From Dryas octopetala (taxonomy: Eukaryota > Streptophyta > Magnoliopsida > Rosales > Rosaceae): a DNA stretch of 64,000 nt. The translations under genes were made by a program, and so were the position numbers. The notes under the pieces were generated by a model that saw only the letters and a list, made by a program, of their open reading frames with translations, was not told where the DNA came from and did not search any database. Positions 34,166 through 45,300 of the stretch are shown here, one piece after another. Location: assembly GCA_963921425.1 (NCBI GenBank), contig OY992837.1, positions 19,608,630-19,672,629 on the forward strand. The letters are read 5' to 3'. Every line of letters begins with the position of its first letter. Position 1 is the stretch's first letter.

Positions 34166-34679
34166 CCTGTTTTTTAAATCATTGAATAATGCTGGTATAA
34201 TTGGGATCCTAAGCAGTCATATTGTTACATAGCCTGTCGAATCGTTTAAAATCATTTAAACAGATCAAACGCAATGGATGAATTGTCAAAAGAACAAAGC
34301 AAATGCCATTTGTTTTTTCAGCCCAACTGATATCCAAAACAAGATTGGAAATTGTAATCAAGTTTTTTCGATGTATAAAACCTCCTGAAACTGATATAAA
34401 TAAACAAGATTATACATGTCCATTTTTAATGGGATTTGGATGTTATAAATGTTATTTATATTCCATTCTCTCATAAAAATCCATCCATTCAACAAAAATC
34501 CATCCATTCATAAAAAATTCCATCCATTCATTTAACTAATCAATATTTGTTCAAATACATGTTCCAAAAGCACGGAGAGTTTCAGAGACCAATTTTGATC
34601 CTTGGAGAACATAATGGGACCATTGGAAGTAGTTTGGAAAATTTCAGCAACTAGCTGAACATACTTGGTATGAAATACT
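34166..34679. other. Spacer
   Basis: A/T-rich, with a small tandem repeat of CATCCATTCA-type units at about 34480-34540. No gene recognised. Confidence 0.35.
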
Positions 34680-34850
34680 AGTCAATCTTCATGTGTTGAT
34701 TGCTGAGACGTTGCAGACCACACAATGGCAAGATACTCTGCCTCTGCAATAGGTCTGGAGGCAAGGTTGCTTCTTGACACAATTTTAACATAAAGATATA
34801 CAGTGAGCGAACGGAACTACCAACCCAATCTGCATTCATTAGTTTATTTT
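34680..34850 (-). mobile_element. Copia RNase H relic
   Basis: The minus strand shows NADWVGS and, in another reading, SRPIAEAEYLAIVWSA, the RNase H signature of Ty1/copia. No LTRs are visible. It is a heavily broken, old fossil. Confidence 0.6.
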
Positions 34851-36760
34851 CAATAATAGAGCCTTTTAGATCCCAATTCAAAAACTTCATAAGAAAGCAA
34901 AGAAATACATAAGATAGCACAAGATACATGATCATTCAATTATAACTGCTGAAAATGGCAACAAAACAAGTAAGAAAGTACTGTGTGACATTTACTAAAG
35001 AAATCAGAATATTAATGTGTGATTTAACTTCTCAATGTTATCTGCTATATGATACTTAGGTTATACCAGACAGAAGGATAAAAGAGTAGTACTTATCTCG
35101 GTGGTATAAGCTTATGTGCTTCTTTTCCTCAGTTTGTCATGCTGGTCAATAATTCTGAAAAACAGAGAAAAGAAAAGTGGTAAGCATGCATATACTTGCT
35201 AAAGTGGGAGACTTGAATATATTGTGCCCTGGAAGAATTTCATGCTCATATGTTGTCTGAACACCCATGCCCAAATTTTTTAATCATGGAATAGATTTAG
35301 TCTCTAGTTGTTAAAGTCAAAAGCGGCTGGCAAGTCCATGCAAAAAGTCTGAATTACTAATGACCTTCCCATTTCTTAGCAAAAACTCAGATGAAGGGCC
35401 TTTGTTTTCTCTTCTCTACCTCTCTACTCCAATTTTTAGTCATGAATTTGACCAGTGCAGCTGATACCATATCTCCATCACAATTCATCATAGAATGTTT
35501 TTGCAGTATTCTTGTAACAATCTCATAAGAATAAATTCAGTATCACATATAATCATTTACTTCAAAAAAAAAATGTCAAATCTTGTAAAGAAACATGAGC
35601 TGACAAACATAAAGGGAGCATTAAGACAGGAGTTCTGCATTTCATGAAACCTAGAGGTGTGGAGGTCAATTGTTGAACTCTCAGAGATTAAAATAAATGA
35701 ATTACCATGAATCTGTTCCTTATGCTCAGTTGCAGTTTGAAACAATCCCCCATTGAATATCTGAACATAGTTTGATGAGTTAATAGATGATGCTATACAT
35801 AATGCTTCAAAATATGAATTAAAATTGAACCACGTATGCAATTCAAACAGGTCGATAACATGTCATGCTATCACAGAATAAAAGAAGAGGTCCAGGGGCA
35901 TGTTTTTGTATCAAGCACAAAGGTACAAAAACCATTTAAGCAATTATATGTAAGGTCCTATAGCATGTAGTTTTCACTACTTGCAGTGATCTACAATACC
36001 CGAGTACAGGACCCAAAAGCACGTATCTAAGCATTGTAAAATACTACAATGCTTAGATGGGAAAGAAATCTTTAATGCAAATTTATTATTTAAGAAATAA
36101 CCAATCAGAAATGGAGCCAATAAAGTAAGCCAGAAATTGTAATGCCCTACTAAGAATTGGCTGATTACAGGCACTGATCCAATCTACCATTTTCTTCTAT
36201 TAAAACCTTGAACTAAAATATAAAATTGGTCTTTCAATAACAATAGAAAAAAGCATCAACATCAGCAGATTAGAGAAGAGCAAGGACATGGCCATAGGAA
36301 ATATGCTATCTACGCAAATAATAGGAAAAATAAGATGCGGGATTAGCCTTGAACTCCAGAACAAACAAACACAAAACTAAAACTTCAGACAATTTTTATC
36401 TCACTTATAACATTAGATTCAGAGAACATAACAGTACAGGTAATGCATGTACACATAGTTGCACATATCATATATTCCTGCATCAAGGCAGCATACAAAA
36501 CTGTACCCATACATACCAACATGTATCTAGTTTAAGGATAGAAATAAAAAATACCAACAGATCGTCCTCCTGGACTCTGTGCTGCTATATGTGAAAACCC
36601 AAATCGGGGAAAAAACCAATTACATTTTCTGGCATAGCAAGAAAAACCAATTCCTCTGAAATCCATACAAGTAAGAGAATTTAAATACACAAATTTGAGA
36701 AAGCCATTGCAAGGTAATTGACAAGATTCACAATCTCTCTATGAGGACGCAATTATACCT
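34851..36760 (-). other. Possible intron-rich small gene, unconfirmed
   Basis: Minus-strand pieces with splice-like borders are present: CAG/CACAGAGTC...CTGTTG/GTATTT (about 36583-36557, reading HRVQEDDLL); CAG/ATATTC...CATG/GTAATT (about 35762-35705, reading IFNGGLFQTATEHKEQIHG); and CAG/AATTATTGAC... (about 35153-35112, reading IIDQHDKLRKRST and a stop). Composition of the pieces looks coding, but I do not recognise the protein and the exon chain is not established. If real, it would start in the GC-rich block at 36.8-37.1 kb. Confidence 0.3.
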
Positions 36761-37125
36761 CTGTAATGATTCGGTAGCGACCATGAGCTGATACCTGATC
36801 CCCGAGAGAGACCACGAAGCCGCTAGAAAACTCAGATCGCCGGCGAAGGGGTTGGATCTATTCTCCTTTGATTCTCCTTCATGATTGAATTTTAGGACTA
36901 AAGGAGGACACCCAGACGATCAGTGTGTCGAGAGGACGATGTCCTGGGTGGTCGGTGTCGCAACTCCGCCGGAGAAGGCGGATGGCCGTCACGAAGTTCA
37001 ATCGGTTAGTCGATTTCGACATGGTAACTGCTAGACGAATATTTGGGGCCGATTTTGCCAACGTTGCCGCCGGACGGCTGGGTTTTGATCGGAGAAAGGG
37101 TGCGGGAGAGAGAGGGTAAAGAAGC
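36761..37125 (-). promoter_or_regulatory. GC-rich block, likely gene 5' end
   Basis: This stretch is far richer in C and G (and CpG) than its surroundings. On the minus strand it ends with GGATCAG/GTATCAG near 36800, a possible donor of a first exon. A 60-residue minus-strand frame and a 64-residue plus-strand frame cross it; neither has a recognisable domain. I read it as the promoter/leader of a minus-strand gene, with the direction uncertain. Confidence 0.4.
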
Positions 37126-37770
37126 AGATGAGATCTGCGTTTTTTGTTTGCCCTGACTCGGAAGGATTTCTCTTTTTTTGTTCAGAGGTTACCTTTTTCT
37201 CTCTCATTATGGGCTACCGATTCAGCCCTTGTTTTTTTTCTCATCTGTTAGATCAAATATATCTCATCCAACGATCAAGGCTTTGAAGGCATTGTATGCC
37301 TGCAGTCATTACAGAATTTCTGGTATATAGCATCTGAATTATTTTAAGACCAAAGCAATAATGCTGCACAATGGAGGTAGACTGGAATTGGTACAATGTG
37401 TAAGGAATATCCATCATATATGGGGTGGAAGTAGTTGAGACAATGGAGGAGGAAGTGGCAGCAGTAGTGGACATGATGTACGAAAGGGAGGAAAGAAGTG
37501 GAAAGGATGTAGACTCGGTGAGCGTTGACGAGGCTCACGGAGGAGAGACAGCGAGACCGACAAGGGAAGATGGAAAGAGATCTGACTGTGGCTGTCAATA
37601 GAAGAGGAAAAAGTGAGCGTTGCAAGCAGAGCGGCTAACAGAGAAGGAAAAGAATAGTTGCAGTGGCTAACAATTAGGATATATAACAAATAGATTAGAA
37701 TGATGATCTGACACAACATAACCTCAGTGTATTTTGCAGTAAAGAAGAGATTCAAAACATGAGTAGAAAT
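37126..37770. other. Spacer with an ALYACSHYR exon trace
   Basis: On the plus strand 37278-37330 reads ALKALYACSHYRISG and a stop, matching the minus-strand fragment near 14.27 kb. The remaining purine-rich stretch (37430-37640) has open frames on the minus strand (C/T-rich, so Ser/Leu/Pro-rich) that I do not regard as genes. Confidence 0.35.
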
Positions 37771-37774
37771 AAAG

Positions 37775-38990
37775 ATGAGGAACTTAATTGCACTTACACA
37801 GAGCTAGATGAAGAACAGGCGTAAATGTTGGGATGATGATTCTTCTCTTCAAGTCTATTATTGATGCAAAGGACTTTCTGAAAAATAAAAACCAAATGAA
37901 TTACTAGGAATCCCTTTTTTTTTTTTTTGCCTTTCATTTTTATTGGCCGCATTACAATTATTAATTAAAAAGCAAACAAAATTAAGGTGTTAAAAAAAAA
38001 TAAACGATATGATGAAATTAAAAAGATCTAAGTTCATTACAATATTCAAGAATTTCAATATATTAGTGAGTCTAGATGGATTGTAAGGAAATTAGAAGGC
38101 TAGAAGACTGATCGATCTCCTTGAGGCGGATGGAAAAGGATGTGCTCAAAACAGTTTTGAGCATAAGAGGACCTTTCACTACAACCCTTCGACTTTGAAC
38201 AACAAAAGCAAAACTCAAGGATAATGGTAGATGTTTTATTACAAGTCTTGTAATCATAATTCAGTCTTTCACTACAACTATTGTACTCTTTTGATTTTCT
38301 CCAAATTTAAAGCTAAAGCAGAAAAATTCAGTCTTTTAAATTTTAATCATAATGCCAAAACTTCCCAAAATGTGGATTTACAAGCCTTTCCACTTTGCTC
38401 TCAGTATATTACTCTTTTTTTTTTTTGACTACTCAGCATGTTACTATTAGTACTGCAATTAATATTGGCACATCTCAAGAAATATTTCACTGAAAGATGT
38501 TAATAATTACTCCATGTATATTGAAATGGAGAAGCATTAAAAATTTATTGAAACTCACCACTAAAGACTCGAATACAGGATATTGATGTCAATAAATTTC
38601 ATGGAAGTGCATCACCAAGTCTCCTCCAAGATATGTATGCTTCAAAGGAGTTGAATAAAAGCAGTAATTTATCACGGCCACCTCTAAGCTAAATTGTAGA
38701 TGGAGATGCCTGAGGAAAAATACAGAGCAGATAAGTTTTGAGGTTCAAAGTGTACAATAGCAGAAAGTAAGCACCATAACTGGCAATTTAAAAGTAGCAT
38801 TTCAATTTATTTTTTAATGATTTTTAAAAGTTTGTGAATCCCATTGAAATAGGAAATATTAATCATAACATGACACAAAAGTAGAAGCATTTAACAGTAA
38901 GAAATCTCACCATGTCAAAGGGGAAATTTTGAAGACAGTATGAAAGAAGAAACCCTTGAATTAAAACAAGGTACTGTGTAGAATACTAGT
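37775..38990. repeat. Duplicated NLR-downstream segment, copy 1
   Basis: Closely matches 58110-59440 in the same orientation, from AAATGTTG-GATGATGATTC through TCATTGAAATAGGAAATATT-like bases to CCCTTGAATTAAAACAAGGT. It includes the palindrome CTCAAAACAGTTTTGAG. Parts of the same segment also recur at 56.67-56.79 and 57.16-57.27 kb. Non-coding. Confidence 0.85.
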
Positions 38991-39049
38991 ATATCTATTT
39001 GTTAAAAACCTTTGTATTGATTTAAAACTTGGTATAGACAAAAATAGAG

Positions 39050-39085
39050 AAAAGGAAAAGGAAAAGGAAAAGGAAAAGGAAAGAG
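39050..39085. repeat. GGAAAA microsatellite
   Basis: About six tandem copies of AAAAGG. Confidence 0.9.
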
Positions 39086-39366
39086 GATGGGTTAAATCAT
39101 TGATCTCACTGTTCTTCACTGACCCAAATAGTTGAATTTTTCTTATCAATACCTTGCGATTTCTGATCTTGAAAGCATCTCTAGGTCAACAATGACTATA
39201 GTTGAGATTGTAGTTCTTGTGGAAAAGTTATACAAGGTAAAGTTTGGTTTTTCCTTCAGCATTATATGGTCTAACAGCTTCTTTGATCTTAAAATTGATC
39301 ATCTAACTTTATATTTCATGAATATGTTAGGCCTTCTGATTTTTATTTAATTTTGTATACTTTTAG

Positions 39367-40589
39367 TGTTGAAATGAGTGTCTGCCATTAATGGCGTAGA
39401 GTCAATGTTTGTCATTAATTGAGGTTAATTGCCTAATGTACTACAGAATTGGATGCTTAAAATCATGCATTTGCAATTAAGTTAGATTTGTAATTAAGAC
39501 AGATTAGTTGACTTTGTGTAAGAGCTTTAAGTTTCTCCTATATAAACCTCCTATGAGGAAAAGAATAAGAACAAGAAATTACCCCAAAACATTAGTTTTG
39601 ACATGGTATCAGAGCCAACCCCAATTTCCTTCTGAAATTTCTTAAGGAATTGAGGCTTGGTTGTTTTGGGGTTTCTGGGTTCAAAAAATAAAGAAAAAAA
39701 AATGTCAGATTTAGTTCCTGCCAATTCCTCTGGTTCTAGTCCATCACCAGTTCAAGCCCAGGGCTCAACTTCATTTGCCAATACAACCTGTTATTGGAAT
39801 GAAGATTGGTCTTGGTAGAAGAGAAAAAAAAAATGATGGTGATTATGTTATGTCGGGAAAGAAGAAGGAGAAGAAAAAAAAAACAAAAAAAATAAAAAAT
39901 AAAAGGAAAGAAAAAAGAGAGATGAAAAGAGTTATTGGGTTTGGAGTTTTCCATAAAATTCCATGATTTGGGTTTCCCATACTTGTTATTGGGTTTCATA
40001 ACATAAAATTTCAAGCTTTGGGTTTCGGATTTTTTCCATAAAATTTCAAGCTTTGGGTTTAAGAATTTTTCCATAAAATTTCCATACTTGGGTTTCGGAA
40101 TTTTCCACAAAATTTCTATTATTTTGACAGTCTATGTGTGAGACAGGTTGTCATGATAAAAAAGTAAGAAGAAAAAGTCTTGTCTGAAACAAGGAGAAGC
40201 AAGAAGAAGGAGAAGTCTTTTCCAAGGCAAGGAGAAGCAAGAGAGTAGATCGTGACTGATTGATCAAGACATGATCAATGTTGCTGGGTCTAGATGAAAA
40301 GATACTCTTCAAGCTAGACATTTGCGATATCTATGTCCAGCTTGAGGGGGGGTGTTGAAATAAGTGTCTACCATTAATGGCGTAGAGTCAACGTTTGTCA
40401 TTAATTGAGGTTAATTGCCTAATGTGCTGCAGAATTAGATGCTTAAAATCATGCATTTGCAATTAAGTGAGATTTGTAATTAAGACAGATTAGTTGACTT
40501 TGTATAAGAGCTTTAAGTTTCTCCTATATAAACCTCCTATGAGGAGAAGAATAAGAACAAGAAATTACCCCAAAACATTAGTTTTGACA
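39367..40589 (+). mobile_element. Small non-autonomous copia-type element
   Basis: Two 237-bp LTRs (39367-39603 and 40353-40589), starting TGTTGAAAT and ending TTTTGACA, flanked by the 5-bp target duplication TTTAG (39362-39366 and 40590-40594). A TGGTATCAGAGCC primer site follows the first LTR and a GAGGGGGG purine tract precedes the second. The 749-bp interior keeps only a gag-like start and the last bases before the 3' LTR; no protease, integrase or reverse transcriptase. The LTRs differ at about nine positions (near 4%), so the insertion is roughly 1-3 million years old, much older than the element at 1.3-6.3 kb. It must move with proteins of another element. Confidence 0.92.
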
Positions 40590-40811
40590 TTTAGTGTTGA
40601 GTCATTAATTACTGTATGCATATGCTATTGCTCGAAATAATTTATCCATTCATTGATACTCCATAATGTGCTTGAGTTACCTGAATGTTTTCTTTTTAAT
40701 TTTTTGTAACTGTTTTAATGGCCCTGAAGAAATAAAATCTTATATTCTGATTTATGCATGATGCATGAAAAACTAATGCATATTTGGGTTGAATTGTTTT
40801 TCAATTGATAG

Positions 40812-41000
40812 AGATCTTGATGAAAGGATGAGGCCATGAGGGATGCATTTCACAGCTACATAGAAGAGTGGGGTGTGGGTGATAGTCTCTTTCCATTTCT
40901 TCGAGCATGGCTATATGTAAAAGATCATTGTAATCTTATGTGTTGGTTCAAATCTGTCGGAACATTCGTTAATGAAAACAAGTCAGTTAAAGATTCTTAG
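40812..41000 (+). pseudogene. MAM33/mitochondrial glycoprotein-family last-exon fragment
   Basis: The frame reads DLDERM, then after an 8-bp duplication (CCATGAGG) RDAFHSYIEEWGVGDSLFPF, LRAWLYVKDHCNLMCWFKSV and GTFVNENKSV, ending in a stop. The pattern D-ELQ-A-H-YLE-RGI---FL--Y---KD---Y--WLK-L--FV is the C-terminal signature of plant MAM33-like mitochondrial matrix proteins. The duplication breaks the frame, and no upstream exon was found, so this is a relic. The family call is moderately sure. Confidence 0.6.
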
Positions 41001-41540
41001 TTTCATAGAGTGGTTTAGAAAAAAATAATAATAATAATAATAATATATATATATGTATTTAGAAGTTTCAGTGCTAGTTCGCCCTTAACACTAATTTGTC
41101 CTAAATAGCTCAAGTTTTTTTGCTTATACTGTCTGGTAAGGGAATGCAGGCACATGCTAATATATATGTTCTTCTGTTTGAGTTATAGATATTATGCATA
41201 TTTTGAAATTTTAAAACCATCTCATATTCAACTTCCCTCCATGATTATAATGGTGTGGTTTCGTGCATATTTCAGTTGATATTTCAGTTGATGAGTGTGT
41301 TGGGTGAGCTCTGTTTTCATTAAAGTTTTTTCTTTTAGGTATCTGCTTGTCAATGTACTGTAAAACTTGCCTCCCCATGTAATATTTTGATTCAACTTGT
41401 CCTCACGCCCTGCCCTATAACTATGAGCGAACTTATACCCATTGTTTTCCATATGTCCAATAGGATATCATATAAGCACACTTTGCTGCTTCTCCGATGT
41501 TTGTTTTTACACCCATTATATAAGTTACTTTATATATCAT
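41001..41540. other. Spacer with ATA microsatellite
   Basis: An (ATA)n/(TA)n run lies at 41022-41055; otherwise nothing recognised. Confidence 0.4.
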
Positions 41541-42309
41541 CATATAAGAATTTTTTAATCTAGACCTAATCTGATAGAGTGCTTTCTGAAGAGACGCGAG
41601 TTTGTAAATTGAATAATCTAGCATCTACCAAAAGCATCTCAACTTAAAAAAAAAAAAAAAAAAAAAAAAATATTCTCAACTTTCTGGTCAATAATTTGGC
41701 AAGGCCAAAATGCTCTGCTTAAATGCACCTCCTACATATAATTTCTATGGATGACCGAAATTTATCTGTTCAATTTATGAAATATGACATACAAAAGGAA
41801 AAGAATTAATTACAAATTTAGGGGGAGACGAGGTATTAAATTAATTACAAATTTAAAGAGTAGTTAGAACTGCACAAAATGAAATTAGTAGTTAATTAAT
41901 ATAATTTTTTTTTTTTCTAACTAAAAGCATTTAGAAATTCTTCCCATGTACAAATTTAAATCAAACTTATTTAATGTGCTTTTATTTACACGTGAAACTT
42001 CTTTCCATTCTTTTATTTTTTAATTTGTTTTCCCAAACTTTTCTTTTAAAATTTGCGTCATGCAAGTTACACAATATAAAAACAAAACACAAAGATTGTA
42101 CCATTAATGTCATGAAAACATGACATACCAAGTTGAAAACATGAATGTCTTACTAAAAGCATTTAGAAATTCAAAAGTGGCCCTGGCTCAAAACAAAAAA
42201 AAACAAATTCAAAAGTGGCAACATAAGACCATTTTACAATTTACATTCACTTTAATGGTTCTCTTACCATTTAATAACAATATGAAATAAGACCACAAGG
42301 TGCGGGTTT
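41541..42309. other. 3' flank of the NLR gene
   Basis: 41541-41830 matches 59580-59870 (downstream of the truncated NLR copy), confirming paralogy of the flanks. A 26-bp A run is at 41646-41671. 41860-42260 is one of two direct repeats bracketing the gene. Confidence 0.6.
41860..42260. repeat. Direct repeat flanking the NLR gene, downstream copy
   Basis: Matches 46650-47095 in the same orientation: AGAACTGCACAAAATGAAA, TTAAATCAAACTTATTTAAT, TTACACGTGAAACTTCTTTC, CATTAATGTCATGAAAACA, and AAAGTGGCAAC-ATAAGACCA. The upstream copy lies directly in front of the NLR start codon, so the downstream copy looks like the old promoter region of a neighbouring, lost NLR copy. Confidence 0.85.
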
Positions 42310-45300
42310 TCAATACCAATCTGTAATATGTATGTAAGGGATGTGGGCTATTTTGGGCCAGTATCGTCCTTTACCAGCTTCACATTTCTTTTGTAGCAGC
42401 GGACAATTCCAGATTTCAAGTTCCGTAAGTGAAAGAGGCAGGCCCTCCTCTGGAATGGATGCTAGCTTTGGACAATTGTTGACCCAAAGAGATTGAAAAG
42501 AGGTGAGGAATTGAAATCCCTTGATGGATAGACACTGAAGATTTGGGAATCCTTCGATGTACAGTTGAATGAGAGATTTGGGGAGCAGCATCTCCTTATT
42601 CTCGGGTGGAAACGACACCACATCTGGATCTTCACCTTTGATGGACAAAGATCTAAGAGAGGTGAGTCTGTGCAACCCCCACTCCAACAGCTGCTCACAA
42701 CTTTTGACCATCCGAATGTTCAGTGATGTTAGGTTGGGGGGAAAGGAAGTGAAACCTCCTTCACGGTAATCAATCTCCAATGCCTGAAGAGAGTTGAGAT
42801 TGTGAATGTCGGGTAACTCCTCCAATTTGTCACAATCGGTGATCTGGATCTGTTTCAGATTGGAGGCTCTTCTTGGCAACCCCTCTCTCGGGAAGGAAAC
42901 AAGACTTCCACAGTCAACAATAATTAACCTTTGAAGACCGGTGAGGTGGCATAGGCCCTCCGGTAAGGATTTAAGATTTTCACGTCGCCGTATTGAAATA
43001 TATTCAATACAAGTGTTTTCGTGGGAGAACCTATCGGTTATTAACTCCAGCTGCTTACAAAACCATATCTGAAGGTGCTTAAGAGCCCTGGGTAATTGGC
43101 CTCTGAATGATAAGGATGTCAGAGATGGACAACGCGTTATCTCCAAGTGCTCAAGAAAATGAGAAGAAGAAGACCAAGAACCATCTACCTCTGATTCCCC
43201 TTCTACTAATGATTTCAAATTATCACAATCAGTTAACTCTATTCTTCTTAGACTTGGAGGAATCTGGCGTCTTGCAAAATACATCAGAGACTTGCAGCTC
43301 TCAATCTTTATGACTCTAAGAGAAGGTGGCAGACCAACATCTAGAAAAGAAACTAGACTTGAGCATCCACATATTTCAAGCTCTTGAAGAGACATCAGCT
43401 GAAGCAACCCTTCTGGTACCTTCAATAGACTTTCACAATCCTTCAAATTCAGATATTCAAGATTGGAAGCCATTCCAAATTGCACCAACTTCTCTGCTTC
43501 TCTTCCCAGCTTTTCAACAAGGGAAGAGTTGCCTTCAATATGCAAACGATGAAGAGAAGTAAGGTGCTGCAATAATCTATCCTCATTCTTCCACAAAGAT
43601 GTCAAGTCCTCAGAACCAGTAATCTTCAAATCTTTAACCTTTGTCAATCCTTGCAGGAAGTCATCATTTTCAAGTCTCAGCTCTGAAATATTTGAAAGAC
43701 GGATGGACTCTAGTAACTCAAAGTCAACTGCTCCTGTTTGGACCACCCCTTTGCAACTGTGGATGTCTAACTCACGAAGTTGTCTATAGTTGGCAAGTGA
43801 AACTCCCAACTCTGAGATTCTTGAAAGACGAATGGACTCTAGTACCTCAAAGCCAACTGCTCCTGTTTGGACCACCCCTTTGCAACTGTCGATGTCTAAC
43901 TCACGAAGTTGTCCATAGTTGGCAAGTGAAACCACCAACTCCTCACAGTAAACAATCTTAAGCTTTGCTATTAAGGAAACAGGGTTCTCGGGTAGCCCAC
44001 CCTCCAATTTGGGACATTTTTCTAAGGAAAGCATTTTTAGACAAGGAAAAACAGCAATTCCCTCATCTTGCGAGCAAGGAAACCAATCCTTCCAATGTTG
44101 CATATCCTCAAACTCAAGAGTCTCTAATTGTGCAAAAGGCGAGCTTCCCTCTCCATAAAATTCAGGACCAACACTTTCCACTGCAGCCATTCCTTCTATG
44201 TGGAGTTGTTTGAGAGAAGGCAATTGTCCAAGTGGTGGTAACAAACGACAACTATTACAATTCTTTAACTCTACAAGTACCATATTAGAGAAGAAAGTAT
44301 TTCCAATCCATGTTGAAAATGTCAGACCACAATAACCACTAATGGTGAGCTCTTTGAGGTTTCTATGAGGTTTTAAATTGTCAAGTACAATTGATGCCAT
44401 TTCATTTGTCCCACTGGAATCAGACCATTTTAGTAGCAGGACATCAAGTCTCTCCTTGCAAATTAAGTTGGCCTTCATAGCTTCATCGCCATTACTCACA
44501 TTCTCCAATCTTGAGAGGCACAATATCCCCTGGAGATTCAATAAAGGCCCTATCTCTCTTAGCCCTGATTTACTTGCTTTACCCACCACATAATTAGGCA
44601 ACGATTGCAAATTGGTCAATTGACCTAGTTGCGCAGGCATTGCTTCCAATGAACGGGCATCTGAATTGTTGAGATGACGCAGATTAATTAGATTCCTCAT
44701 GTTTGTCGGTAGTGCCTTCAATTTAGAACAAGCTTCTAATATCAATGTCTGTAAGTTGTAAAGTTCACAGATTGATTTAGGCAAGCTTGTTATTTTTGTG
44801 TGAGAAAGATCAAGATATCGTAGATACTTCAACTTACCAATTGAATTTGGCAGCTCAGTTATTTGATAGCCATTCAAAGAAAGCACCCATAAGTACTGCA
44901 ACTTTGGCAATAAATCAAAAGTAATGTTATGAGCCAGATAATTCCAACGGGACTGTGAATGTGGCAGAAAGGTTCGGAGCCGTTTAACTTCAGAAAAAGC
45001 CTGAAATATTTTGACCCCATCATACATGGCAGCAGTGTAAGACGAATGGCGAGCCTTTGGAAAACATCTAAGTTGCGAGTCATCATTCCCCTTGTCTTCC
45101 AATCTAAAACATATTTCTCCTGCAGCCCATTGTGCCAACTCACCAACAAGGTCATGCATTACATATTTTGAACTGCATTTGCTTGATTTTTGAAATAATG
45201 ATCTAGATCTTAGCTCTTGAAAATAATCACCACCTAACTCTTCCATTTGTTTATTGTCTTCTGGTCGCTGTTGAATCAAACCCTCAGCCATCCATAAAAA

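Noticed and set aside
37344-37755. Two overlapping Ser/Leu/Pro-rich minus-strand frames
   Set aside because: They reflect a purine-rich plus strand, overlap each other in different frames and show no domain.
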